From the NCBI GenBank assembly GCA_039707655.1, contig CM077670.1, forward strand, positions 148,904,001 through 148,968,000: 64,000 bases of DNA, read 5' to 3'. Shown one piece after another: positions 1-10,475 of this stretch. The notes beneath the pieces are model-generated. The model was not told where the DNA came from, did no database searches, and worked only from the letters and a program-made list of their open reading frames with translations. Origin of the DNA: Elymus sibiricus. Its lineage: Eukaryota; Streptophyta; Magnoliopsida; Poales; Poaceae. A program made the position numbers and the translations under genes. Numbering within the stretch: position 1 is the first letter of the stretch; each line of letters begins with the position of its first letter.

Positions 1-1682
1 TAGGCGACCACGCGAGGCTCCTGGTATCCCCCAACGCCCTCGTCAGGCTGGTTGACGTCGTTCCTCCGAGGAGGCGGAGGCAGCGGCGGGAGAGCGGCAT
101 TAGCCTGAGGATTCGCCTCACGAGGCTGGTCGCGCCAGGCGGCCTCACGAGGCTGATCGCGCCAGCTCTGGCGGTAGTTGCTGTTATTGTTGCGGCTGTC
201 CCAGTGGTTGCCGCTGCGGCCACCTCCGCGGCCGGCGCCATGGCCGTTGCGGTCGTCTCGGTGGCTCTGGCGCTCGTCGCAGAGCAGCTTGAGCTCATGA
301 CAGTCTTCGGTGCTGTGGGAGCGGACATTGTGAAAGGCGTAGAGTGGCCGGTTGTCCTTCCTGGGTTCGTCGAGGTCGCGGCCGCGCTTCTGCTCGGGCT
401 CCGCCGCAAGCACGGCATGGCCTTTGCGCTTGACGTCCTTGCTCTTGGCCTTGGTGCCGTCGAGCGCCGCGTCGGGGTTGTTGTGGACGAGGAGGCGGCC
501 TTCTTCAGCCTTGGCGCACTTGTCGGCGTGGTCGAGCAGCTCGAGCACGGAGTCGAGCTCACCGTTGATGGCGAGCTTCTCGCGCATCTTGATGTCCGTG
601 ACGCCGGTGGAGAACGCGGAGATGACGGCCGCGTCGGAAGCGCGCGGGATCTTGTTGCGCACCTGGCTGAAACGCTGGATGTACTTACGGAGGGTCTCGT
701 CTGGGCGCTGTCAAACGCGCCGCAGGTCGTTGATGGTGAGGGAGCGGTCCTGTGTGCCCTTGAAGTTGGCGATGAACTGGCTGCAGAGCTCGTCCCACGA
801 CGAGATGGAAGCCTCGGGGAGGTTCATGAGCCAGGAGCGCGGGCCGTCCTTGAGGGCCATGGGGAACCAGTTCGCCATGACCTTGTCGTCGCCGTTCGCC
901 GCCTCGACGCTCAGCGCGTAGAGCTGGAGGAACTCCGTGGGGTTGGGGGTGCCATCGTAGCGCGGAGGCAGCTCAGGCTTGAACTTCGCGGGCCAGACCA
1001 CGCGACGCAGCTCGCGGGTGAAGGCACGGCAGCCCATGCCGCTCGAGGGGACGCCGCCAGCGAGGGCGGTGCGGTTTTGACGCCCGGCCGCTGCAGCGTC
1101 TTGAACGGCCTGGTCCTGGCGCTGGCGCTGGTGCTCAAGGAGCACTCGCGCGTTGGGGGGCGCGCGGCGGATGATCTGGCAGCTAGGCTCGCAGTGGTCC
1201 GGAGAAGACGCGCTGCGGGACGGCTCACGAGCCCGCGCGCTGCGCTGGGGCCTGGCGCGCTCGTCGCGCAGAGGAGGCGATGGGGGAGCGCCGTGCGCCA
1301 GGTCCCCAGCACGAGACGGCGGAGGGCGGAGCGAGTGAGAAGGTGCCGGAGCGTCCCCGGCGACGTTGACGAGCTCGGTGATGCGACCAAGCCAGGCGTC
1401 GTAGGCGGCGTCAGCCGGACGGTAGCGGAGCAGCTCACGCGCCATGAGCAGCGCGGCCTGCGGGTTCGGCGGTCCACGGTTGGCGAGGGAGGAGGCCGTG
1501 GCGGTGTGGCCGTCCGCCCGCACGGAGGGGTGCAGGGAGGAGGCCTGCTGCTCGCGGGCAGCGGGGTCGGCGGCGGCGGCAGCCTCGGCTTCGGGGCGGC
1601 GTTGATTGCCACGGGCCACCGGCTCCGTCTGGGCCACGCGGCCAGCCCTGCGCTCAGCGCGCTCGCGACGTGCGTCCGCCAT
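1..1682 (-). pseudogene. gag: gag of Tat-1 (broken, partial)
   Basis: Gag is the capsid and nucleocapsid precursor of the retrotransposon. The ATG at 1682 begins MADARRERAERR, as in Tat-3. The retrotransposon gag core (the stretch with PRYDGTPNPTEFLQLY and ANWFPMALKDGPRSWL) lies at about 770-970. A TGA at 711-713 interrupts the frame directly after NDLRRV, where Tat-3 has an arginine codon; past it the frame is open to the window edge. The zinc-knuckle equivalent near 320-360 reads YAFHNVRSHSTEDC: the first Cys of the CX2HX4HX4C pattern seen in the Tat-2 and Tat-3 copies has become Tyr. A deletion fuses the leader to the LTR, so the open frame runs a short way upstream of the ATG into LTR sequence. 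The long plus-strand open frame over this region is its GC-rich shadow. Confidence 0.85.
115..168 (-). repeat. 27-bp minisatellite in gag, 2 copies
   Basis: Two tandem 27-bp units encode a nine-residue repeat of the type REAAWRDQP in the basic tail of gag. The same site has three units in Tat-3 (50097-50177) and one degenerate unit in Tat-2 (near 62100). Confidence 0.8.
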
Positions 1683-1698
1683 GGGACTGGTGGAGCTG

Positions 1699-2677
1699 GA
1701 AGTGGGGCTCCGGGGACCCAAAGGTTTGAACACTGGGGTGAGCTCGTTCTACTACTTCTTCCCCTACCACGGTAGTGCTACGGCGAGACTACGGCGAGAG
1801 CGCGCTAGCGTAGGATGGGCAAAGGCACAGCGGTTTACCCAGGTTCGGGCCACCTTGCGGTGTAAGATCCTACTCCTGCTTTGTGGTTGAGATTATCGTG
1901 GATGAGAGAGTTCTTGCGTACAAGGTTGAAGATGATGGATCCCCCTTTCCTCTCTCTCTCGCTCTCTTTTTTCTGCCACCGTGGTTGCACTGCCCCTTTT
2001 ATGCCGCCTTGGTCCTCTTCCCCCTCCAAACTTAGGCGGGAAGGGTTGCCACACTTGGCGGTTTTGAAAGGGGACATGCGATCAGGCTATCCTGACTAAA
2101 GGTGGTCTTCGCCTGCCAAAGCATGATCCATGACGCGCCGGTGGGCTCGGTGATGACCTCCGCCCTGCGCGCCCGCCGTCTTGGTCTTTCTTCCCCGATC
2201 GGGCAACCTTTGGTGTTGCTTTGGGGAGTAGATAGCTGGCCCTGCTTCTTTAGCACAAAAGAGGAAACCATCTGCATCCGCGCCTGCTGGCGCGGCCTCT
2301 GCTGCTGCTCGTCGCCGCGCGCGTCACCCACGTGATGGGCTCCAGGCCGCGCGACACGCCGGACGGTCTTCTCCTCGAGCGCCTGCGGGAGGGGGCCTCG
2401 GAAGGCCACCTCGGGAAGCCGCCTCGTGAGGCCACTCGGGAAGCCGCCTCGTGAGGGGACTTGGGAAGCCGCCTCGTGAGGGGACCTCGCGAGGCCGTTT
2501 GTGGTGGTGCTGAGCGTTGCCTGCTACTCCCTGAGGAGGGGGCCTCAGGAGGCTAGGGCCCCATGAGGGGGCATGGCAAGACACTTGGTGGCGACGGCCC
2601 GCCGGGCACACTCCAGGAGTCGCGCCCTGGGCCAAAGGCAGACGGGCCTGGATACCCCGGGTTCCATGGGCCCGACA
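1699..2677 (-). repeat. 5' LTR of Tat-1, gag-side end deleted
   Basis: This matches the LTRs at 30067, 39137 and 51754 (TGTCGG...CCGACA ends) over its whole length, except that it begins at the sixth base of the LTR. About 55 bases present in Tat-3 between the gag start and this point, including the primer-binding site and the terminal TGTCG, are missing, with a short GA/AG overlap at the join. On the minus strand a CATAAAAG box at about 1996-2003 sits where the sister LTRs have TATAAG. The distal third (2340-2560) is packed with GCCTCGTGAGG-type palindromes. Confidence 0.85.
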
Positions 2678-2832
2678 TGTAGGACACCCTAGTTAACCCT
2701 GCGCTAGAACCGCTAATAGTTTAGAGTCTTGGTGCGTCTTGCTTGCTGCATCTGATTGTTGCATCTGAGTGCTTGCATTGCATGGCATGCATATACCTTT
2801 TATTGTGCTAACCGCTGGTTTGATGAGTGTAG

Positions 2833-3660
2833 ATGGCACCAGCTCCGTACCACTACAATCATGAGCCGGCACCGTTCACTTTTCCAGTACTCCTTCGTAG
2901 CGTCTGGCTTCGGCTGTATCCCAACGGCGAAGACCCAGTGTTCCAGGTGTTCCGAGAGAAGCTTGCTGGTTCAGTATTCGAGTACCACGCGGAAGCTTTT
3001 CTCACTACAAGCTCAGATATTGGCAGCTACTCCCGTTCTTCCAAGGGCGGGACTGCTTCTACTCCAGAGTTGGCGATCCAGTTTGCTGCGATGGAGGCTG
3101 TCACTAATTTACGCTTCCACGAGGTTGAGATGCAGACTCATCCAGGTTTCTTTCACTACCCCACCCTGTCGCCTACGACAGGGCGAGTCCTTTTCGCACC
3201 CGTTGATCCGGCGAGTGATCGTGCTACTGGTGTTTTATCTCGTTATCTGAACGCCAGCTACCGTATGATCACTTCTCTAGCCGAGGAGCTGACTTCTGCT
3301 CGCGAGGCACTTGCGGCCATTGCGGCAGCACAGTCTCCTCCTCCACCTCCATTTTCTCCTATGTATACTCCACCCATTCCACCTTCAGACACTCCTTCTT
3401 GTTCGTTCGGACCGCCAGGCTTTTCGTCTGGGAGCCGACGTGAGACAACGTCAGAGTGGGCCTCACTCATAGCTACTCCAGCTACTCCGATACTGCGGCG
3501 TCGTGCTTCTTCTCCTTCTGAGGGAGAACCTTCCCGTTAGCGTCGTCGTGTTTCCTTTGATCCGGAGGCCGAGGTGAACATCATCAGCTCAGATTCCGAG
3601 ACAGGATCAGACGATGAGGAGTCTTCAGTGTACCAGTGTTCGTGCCACCGGCGTCACTAG
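2833..3660 (+). pseudogene. Upstream ORF0 of Tek-A (before gag), amber-interrupted
   Basis: This is an extra protein of about 275 residues encoded between the primer site and gag; I do not know its function. It starts MAPAPYHYNHEPAPFTFP and aligns along its length with the ORF of Tek-B at 25593-26426. Residues about 30-100 resemble a double-stranded-RNA-binding fold: a tyrosine-rich strand (EYHAEAFL), a GSYSRSSKGGTAST loop and an amphipathic helix (QFAAMEAVTNL). A Pro/Ser-rich middle follows. The tail has RRRVSF (RVSF at 3547-3558) and VNIISSDSE (VNII at 3573-3584), the latter fitting a SUMO-interaction motif. A TAG at 3538-3540 replaces the CAG found in Tek-B and cuts off this tail. The stretch 3661-3889 to gag holds no gene that I can see. 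Confidence 0.75.
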
Positions 3661-3889
3661 AGCGGAGGCTTGAGTCTCAGTGCATGCATCCTTAGCATCC
3701 TTGCATATGTCAACTGCCGTATGAGCAGTCTAGTCATGATCATTCCCCCTACTAGCTTGTCATGTACGATGTTGGGTTGCCTTGTATAATTATGTTCTTC
3801 GCTTTATTTCGTTTTTTTCGGCTTCTTTTCTGGTGTCATACTACCCTGCTTTCCCTTATGAATGTGGCTCATCGATTCGGTATTTTGCT

Positions 3890-5275
3890 ATGGGAACAAC
3901 ATTTAGGATGAAGAGGTGTAGTACTCAAGGCGGCGATGGAACTCCCGTTCGTCGATCCGCCCGACAGGCAGGACATCCACCAGAAGACTTGCCACCTCCA
4001 CCCCCACAGGCACCAACCACTGATCAGATTATGAGAATGTTCGAAGAGAAAAGAAACCAAGATCTTATGGAATTTCTGAAAAGTGTGCAGACTATGGTGG
4101 GTCAGAACAACCACAATGGGACACACTCTAAGCTGTTTGATTTTCAGCAGACCAAGCCACCCAGTTTTGGTCAAGCGGTGGATCCGATGGAAGCTGATGA
4201 CTGGCTGAGGACTATGGAAAAGAAACTGGACATAGCCCGTTGTGATGAGGCAGATAAGGTTCCTTTTGTCACTCACTACCTGGAGGGACCAGCAGCCATA
4301 TGGTGGGACAACACAAAAATGTTATGGCCTTCTGGAGAAGATATTTCTTGGGAGAAGTTCAAAGAGGTATTTCGCAAGTATCATATTCCTACTGGCATAA
4401 TGAAGGTGAAGCAGAGGGAATTTCTGGCTCTTACTCAAGGGAATATGTCAGTAGGTGAGTATCTGAACACGTTCAATAGTCTGGCACGGTACTCCCCCCA
4501 TGACGTGTCCACCGAAGAAAGGAAGATTGATCGATTCCTCGGAGGGCTGAATCATACCCTCCACTATCAGCTTTGTATGCTGGACTTTCCTGACTTCCAG
4601 ACTCTGGTAAATAAGGCCTTCATAGCTGAACAAGAGCATAAGTCAGGATATAATGATCACAAGCGGAAGTTTGAACCCAAGAAGGATAACCGTGAGCTGT
4701 TTGTGCAGAAGCCACGCATTTGGCAACCAGGACCGTCTGAATACAAACCTGCCTGGAACAATGGTAACAACAACAAGCCTGTCAGCCAGGACAAGACCTT
4801 CGGCAAACAGCCAGTGCTGGAGGACTGCCGCCGCAACAACACATGCTTTACTTGCGGCCAGAGCGGGCACTACTCCAAGCAATGCCCCGCAAGAAATGGG
4901 AAGCCACCATCCGACTTCAGGCCACAAGTCAACAGTGTTGGACGCCGCCCCAACTCTAACTTCTATCGCGGCCAAGTCCATCATATCTCCACTGAAGAAG
5001 CCCGTGAAGCACCAGATGTGGTCCTTGGTATGTTTTCTGTTAACAACATGCCTGCAATAATTTTATTTGACTCTGGGGCTTCTCATTCGTTTATTTCGCG
5101 GAGTTTTGCCACCTTGCACAAATTTTCTCCTTCTCTTTTGGACAAAATCATGGTGGTACAATCCCCTGGCTCCATGCTCAGAACAAACGTGATATACAAG
5201 AATCTGGAAATCTTGATACACGATGTAAATTTCCAGCTACTCTTGTTGCCATTGAATCCCCGGGACTGGATATAA
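3890..5275 (+). pseudogene. gag-pro: gag-protease of Tek-A
   Basis: This is the capsid/nucleocapsid and aspartic-protease part of the polyprotein. The start was set at the ATG of 3890 (3908 is a second candidate) by comparison with Tek-B. The gag core with EADDWLRTMEKKL and GPAAIWWDN lies at about 4190-4310. A CX2CX4HX4C nucleocapsid knuckle (CFTCGQSGHYSKQC) is at 4844-4885. The protease active site DSGA is at 5069-5080 within LFDSGASHSFIS. A one-base loss near 5229-5233, relative to Tek-B, shifts the frame so that it ends at 5275, while the homologous frame resumes at once in the next phase (LDIILGMDWL). Confidence 0.9.
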
Positions 5276-8237
5276 TACTGGGAATGGATTGGTTGGTACC
5301 ACACCAGGTATGTATCAACTGTGCCACCAGGAAAGTGGCACTGGTTAACCCGGCAGGCCAACCAGTGCAATTCACTGCTAGCAGAGTGATGTCAAAGAAG
5401 GGGATGGCATTCAAAGCCATAGCTACAGACATAAGTCTGATTCCGGTAGTCAGTGAATTTCCGGACGTATTTCCAGAAGAAATACCGGGAATGCCGCCTG
5501 ATCGGGAACTAGAGTTTGCTATTGAGGTTGTTCCCGGAACTGCTCCAATATACAAGAAGTACTACCGCATGCCTTCCCCCGAGCTGGTGGAATTGAAGAA
5601 ACAGTTGGATTAATTATTGCAAAAAGGGTATATTCGTCCAAGCACTTTACCATGGGGATCACCCGTGCTGTTTGTCAAGAAGAAGGATGGCAGCCTACGA
5701 ATGTGCGTGGACTATCGCCAACTGAATGAGGTCACCATCAAAAATAAATATCCGCTCCCCCGCATTGATGACTTGTTCGACCAGTTGAACGGAGCCCGAG
5801 TATTTTCCAAGATTGACCTCCGAACGTGGTATCATCAGCTAAAAATAAGAAAAGAGGATATCCCCAAGACAGCCTTTACTACCAGATATGGTCTGTATGA
5901 GTTTACAGTCATGTCGTTCGGGCTGACAAATGCTCCAGCATACTTCATGAGCATGATGAATAAAGTCTTTATGGACTTCTTGGACAAATTTGTGGTAGTA
6001 TTCATCGATGATATTCTCATCTACTCCAGAGATGAAGAGGAGCACACGCAACATCTCCGTACTGTCCTGGAAATACTAAGGACCCATCGCTTGTATGCCA
6101 AATTCAGCAAATGCGAATTTTGGCTAAGAGAGGTGGGATTTCTGGGACATATTCTGTCAGAACAAGGTGTGGCTGTCGACCCCAGTAAAGTGACCGCATT
6201 ATTAAACTGGAAGACCCCAGCCATAGTAATGGAAGTCCGTAGCTTTCTAGGATTGGCAGGCTACTACCGACGCTTCATCGAAGGCTTCTCAAAAATAGCC
6301 AAGCCATTGACATAACTGTTGAAAAAGAACCAGAAATTTGCCTGGACAGAAGAATGTGACAACAGCTTTATGGAGCTAAAGACGAGGCTAACTACCGCCC
6401 CTGTCTTAGTTCTTCTAGACATCCACAAGAGCTTCGACATATATTGTGATGCTTCCAGGCGTGGAATCGGCTGCGTCCTAATGCAAGAGGGAAAGGTTGT
6501 AGCCTATGCATCCAGACATCTACGACCTCATGAAGAGAACTACCCCACTCATGATTTGGAATTGGCAGCCGTGGTTCATGCACTAAAGATTTGGAGGCAT
6601 TATCTCATTGGACAGCGATGTGAGATATACACAGATCACAAGAGTCTTAAGTATATTTTCACACAGCCTGATCTGAATCTCAGGCAGAGAAGATGGCTTG
6701 AATTGGTCAAGGATTATGACCTTGGGATTAATTATCATCCGGGAAAAGCCATTGTGGTCGCCGATGCCCTCAGCAGAAAGCAAGGTACCCTGAATGCACT
6801 CGTGGAGGGAATGCATCCGAGGCTGTGAGAAGAGTTCGCCAAGCTAAATATGGTGTTATGCGGCCCAATCAGCCCGGATACAATGGAAATCACTCCAACA
6901 CTTATAGAAGAAATTAAGGCAGCTCAGAAATCAGACCAAGAAATACAAGAGATCAGAGAGCGCATTCCGCTAGGAAAGGCCAAGTCCTTCCGAGTTGATG
7001 ACCAGGACACGGTATGGTTTGAGAACCGAATATGTGTGCCTGATCAAGACAGCTTGAGACAGCAAATCCTCAGAGAGGCACATGAATCTACATACTCTAT
7101 CCATCCGGGAGGAACAAAAATGTACCAGGACTTGCGAGAAACCTTTTGGTGGCCAGGAATGCGAAGGGATATTGCATACTATGTCGCCTGTTGTGACATC
7201 TGCAACAGAGTCAAGGCTGAACATCAGAAATCCGCTGGGCTACTGCAACCGTTACCAGCTCCCCAGTGGAAATGGGATGACATATGCATGGACTTCATTG
7301 TTGGACTACCCAAGTCCACAAGAGGCCATGATGCTCTCTGGGTCATCGTGGATATACTTACGAAAGTGGCTCACTTCCTTCCGGTAAAGACCACTTTCAA
7401 CGCGAATCAGCTCGCACAGCTCTATATGTCCTGGATAGTCAGCCTTCATGGAGTACCCAAGTCTATCACCTCAGATAGAGGTTCCTTGTTCACTTCAGCA
7501 TTTTGGCTGCGACTGCACCAAGCCATGGGAACTGTGCTAAAACATAGTACAGCATATCACCCACAGACAGATGGACAGACCGAGCGTGTGAACCAAATAT
7601 TGGAAGATATGCTTCGGTCTTGTGCCCTCGCCTATGGGCCCAAATGGGAGGACAGTCTACCCTATGCAGAATTCTCCTACAATAACAGCTATCAGTCAAG
7701 TCTCAAGATGTCACCATTTGAGGCTTTGTACGGACGGAAATGCCGCACTCCTTTGAACTGGTCTCAGACAGGAGACAGCCGTATCTTCGGCACAGATTTG
7801 ATGCTCGAGGCTGAGAAACAAGTCAAGGATATTCAGGAGCGTCTTCGAGCAGCCAAGTCCCATCAAAAGAGCTATTATGACCCGAAGCACCGAGAAGTAA
7901 TGTTTGAGCCCGGAGAATATGCCTATCTCCGAGTCACCCCCATGAAAGGAATAAAGAGGTTTCACACCCGAGGGAAGCTTCCACCGAGATATATCGGTCC
8001 CTTTCCCGTCATGGCTAGAAGAGGCAGAGTGGCATATCAGCTAGAGTTACCACCAGAGTTGTCTGACGTTCACAATGTTTTCCACATATCACAGTTGAGA
8101 AAGTGCATTGCACCTCCGATCAAGCAGGCAGATATGAGTGAGCTGGAATTGACTAAGGATTTGACCTATGAGGAAAAACCTGTCAGAATTTTGGATGAGA
8201 TGGAAAGAACTACCAGGAGTAAGACAATTAAGTTTTA
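5276..8237 (+). pseudogene. pol: pol of Tek-A: RT, RNase H, integrase, start of chromodomain
   Basis: This encodes replication and integration enzymes. RT runs from about 5610 to 6100, with the catalytic FIDD at 6001-6012. RNase H follows at about 6430-6790 (CDAS near 6443, and TDHKSLKYI). Integrase has an HHCC-like zinc part (CDICNRVKAEH near 7195) and a DDE core: WVIVDILTK, ITSDRGSLF and [10 protein letters not shown]. Three stops sit where Tek-B has sense codons: TAA at 5611-5613 (Glu), TAA at 6313-6315 (Glu) and TGA at 6826-6828 (Gln). The frame ends in the chromodomain (KTIKFY) at the Helitron junction; the rest of that domain is at 13531. Confidence 0.92.
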
Positions 8238-8250
8238 CTAGTAAGCGTGC

Positions 8251-8265
8251 ACGTGCAACGCACGT
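8251..8265 (-). other. Helitron 3' terminal hairpin
   Basis: ACGTGC-GTT-GCACGT forms a perfect 6-bp stem with a 3-base loop, followed on the minus strand by nine bases and CTAG. This is the expected position and size for the Helitron terminator hairpin. Confidence 0.85.
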
Positions 8266-8323
8266 ATAATTGTAGAAAGAACTTTCCTCAGGAATCAATA
8301 ATTGCATCCTTTAGGGAAGCGAC

Positions 8324-8611
8324 AAACCATGTGTATTAAACTTTCATATAATCATTATTTCTCCTTATATCTTAAGTCTAATCATATCTTCATTGATTAT
8401 ATGCGCCCTCGGTGTAAAACACTAAATCAGAAACCGTCAAAGCATCCATAAATGGGGCACACAGTTAAACCATGTGTATTAAACTTTCATATATAATCAT
8501 AATTTCTCCTTATATCTTAAGTCTAATCATATCTTCATTGATTATATGCACCCTCGGTGTAAAACACTAAATCAGAAACCGTCAAAGCATCCATAAATGG
8601 GGCACACAGTT
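8324..8611. repeat. Tandem duplication, 143-145 bp x 2
   Basis: The unit at 8324-8466 is repeated at 8467-8611. The second copy differs chiefly by two extra bases in an AT run and one substitution (ATGCGCCC to ATGCACCC). It lies inside the Helitron about 90 bases from its 3' end. Confidence 0.9.
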
Positions 8612-9676
8612 AGCCTCGCAAAGATGCATCACCATGTATCACAATCTGTAGATACATTTTGTGCTATCATGACTTTGTGCAACCAAACAATAAAAAGTAA
8701 CCACAACAATCTTTTGAAACATTCAATATATAGAAAAAAATACATAATTGTGAAGCTCCTCATCCCCTACAACCCACAAATCACGTCAAGTCCTTATAAG
8801 GTAGAAAAAAATTAACAAAAATAAAATGAAAATGAAAATAGAAGAACTGGAAGTAGCCTTCAATATGGTGCGACCTTGTACCTGCTACACAAGGAGGAGA
8901 GGTAAATCTGAATGAAAAAAATGCCTAACACATTAGACGGTAAGAAAACAAGGAATAAATAATTGTATATTTCACATATAGTATAGTAGCCTTAAACATT
9001 TTTATCCATCGGAAATGGAGTAGAATATTAAAGCCCACAACAAAAAAGGGAATGTACCAAAGCACATACGTCCCAAGCTAATGTAGTGGCAATTACATGT
9101 GCACACGACTTTGCAGGATAAAATCTATGAGATAGTCTGGAAGGCCCTACGTATAGTGCTGTGTGAGAAATCCTCCACCTCATAAATACCGCGTTTTAAA
9201 AGTAAAAAGGTGTGTGCTATAAAATAGAACCTAGAAAAAGAATAAGTAGATTAGGTCTTCTGAATCCTGACTCACCCATGCTAAGCACAAGTTGGAGGCA
9301 TAATAATATCCTCATCCATGCTAAATGGGGCACTACATTCCTTTTATATAAATGCTTTAAAAAATATTTAAGAACATGAACTAATTTCATTCTTGCAGGG
9401 GTGCAGATTGCAATAGAGTAGCGATCTTGTACGCACATTGTGCATCTATACTCATATAATTCAATGAAAGAACATTACAAACCCCATTAAAAGAAAATAT
9501 CATTGCCAAGCTCAAGCCTGGAATGAAATTCGGTAACTCAACTCATCCTAAGAAGACAATTTATATCCTTGACCACAGAAGCGTCACCAATCATATTACA
9601 TAAAAATATACAAATAAGTTTAACGATGAGCGCTTTCGTCTATTCTCATAAGTTCGTATTTTTGAAACCCACATAC

Positions 9677-10475
9677 ATTAGGTGCTAACTTCAAAGAGTA
9701 AGAATTATTCTGACTCTCCAACAGATCATCAAGCTCAGGATCAACATCATATAGTTTTTCAATGCACCTCCTGTGTAGAGCTTTGCACAAGAAAAAACAA
9801 ACAAACCATAGTTTATTAACTGAATAAAGAGGCTCACCCTCCTAATTATTAAGGCCAGTGTATCATTCCTATGAGTTGCTCGTTTATCTTCAAACGGCTG
9901 CCAGCACGAGTTTGGATATTGGCAATAAGGTCAGCAGTCGTAGGAAACCGGTGTAATAGCATGTCACTCTCAAACCTTAAATATAAGACAATTGTGAATC
10001 GTCTTAAAGAAAAAGGGCATTATGAAAACCATCAATTCTCCCCTGATAGCTGAACGAATATAACGAAGACTGAAGAGCAAAACAAATTAGAAACTGGGTA
10101 CATACATGTCTTCTTCACAGTATAATATGCTCGTCTCATAGCTATTTGTAGCTTTGTGCTTAGAGCTTTCCATCCCAGATACAGAACAAACCAAAGTATC
10201 GTTGAGAATAGACCTTCGCATTTTGGTCCAATAACTTGAATGAAGAGTTAACTGCGATCAAGAGTATCCTTTCGATTAGTTGTGCGAGTAGTAATTTACA
10301 GAAGGCTCATGGGTTTGTAAGAATTTACATTATCTGGAGCAGGTAATAGCTAGGAGTACAAGCTCGTTCAAGCTTCTTGGGATCCACTTCTGGGGGCAAT
10401 TCCTTTTTTTTAGGTATTCCAGTCTGGCAACCATGTCTTCCTCGTCCTCTTCGGCGTGAGGCAATTCTCCATTAC
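9677..10475 (-). pseudogene. Captured exon cluster of an unrecognised gene in the Helitron
   Basis: At least three stretches look like exons of one minus-strand gene. The first, about 10475-10360, encodes ELPHAEEDEEDMVARLEYL, then shifts frame at an eight-A run and resumes as ELPPEVDPKKLERA. The second, about 9975-9838, encodes LHRFPTTADLIANIQTRAG and, after a one-base slip, NDTLALIIR. The third, 9770-9677, encodes CIEKLYDVDPELDDLLESQ and is bounded by CAG and a GTATGT donor. The codon pattern, splice-like edges and conserved style argue for coding origin. I do not recognise the family. The exon phases do not join perfectly, consistent with a decayed fragment. Confidence 0.5.

Larger units (their letters stand above)
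1..2677 (-). mobile_element. Tat-1: partial Tat-lineage Gypsy retrotransposon
   Basis: This is the 5' end of a Ty3/Gypsy element that reads leftwards off the window. It holds gag (1-1682) and a 5' LTR truncated at its gag-side end (1699-2677). It is closely similar to Tat-3 (49.8-52.7 kb). Its right LTR terminus, CCCGACA at 2671-2677, abuts the leader of Tek-A at 2678, so Tat-1 inserted into Tek-A about ten bases downstream of where the related copy Tek-B has its primer site. The first five bases of Tek-A (TGTAG, 2678-2682) are the expected right target duplication; the left one lies outside the window. Confidence 0.85.
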
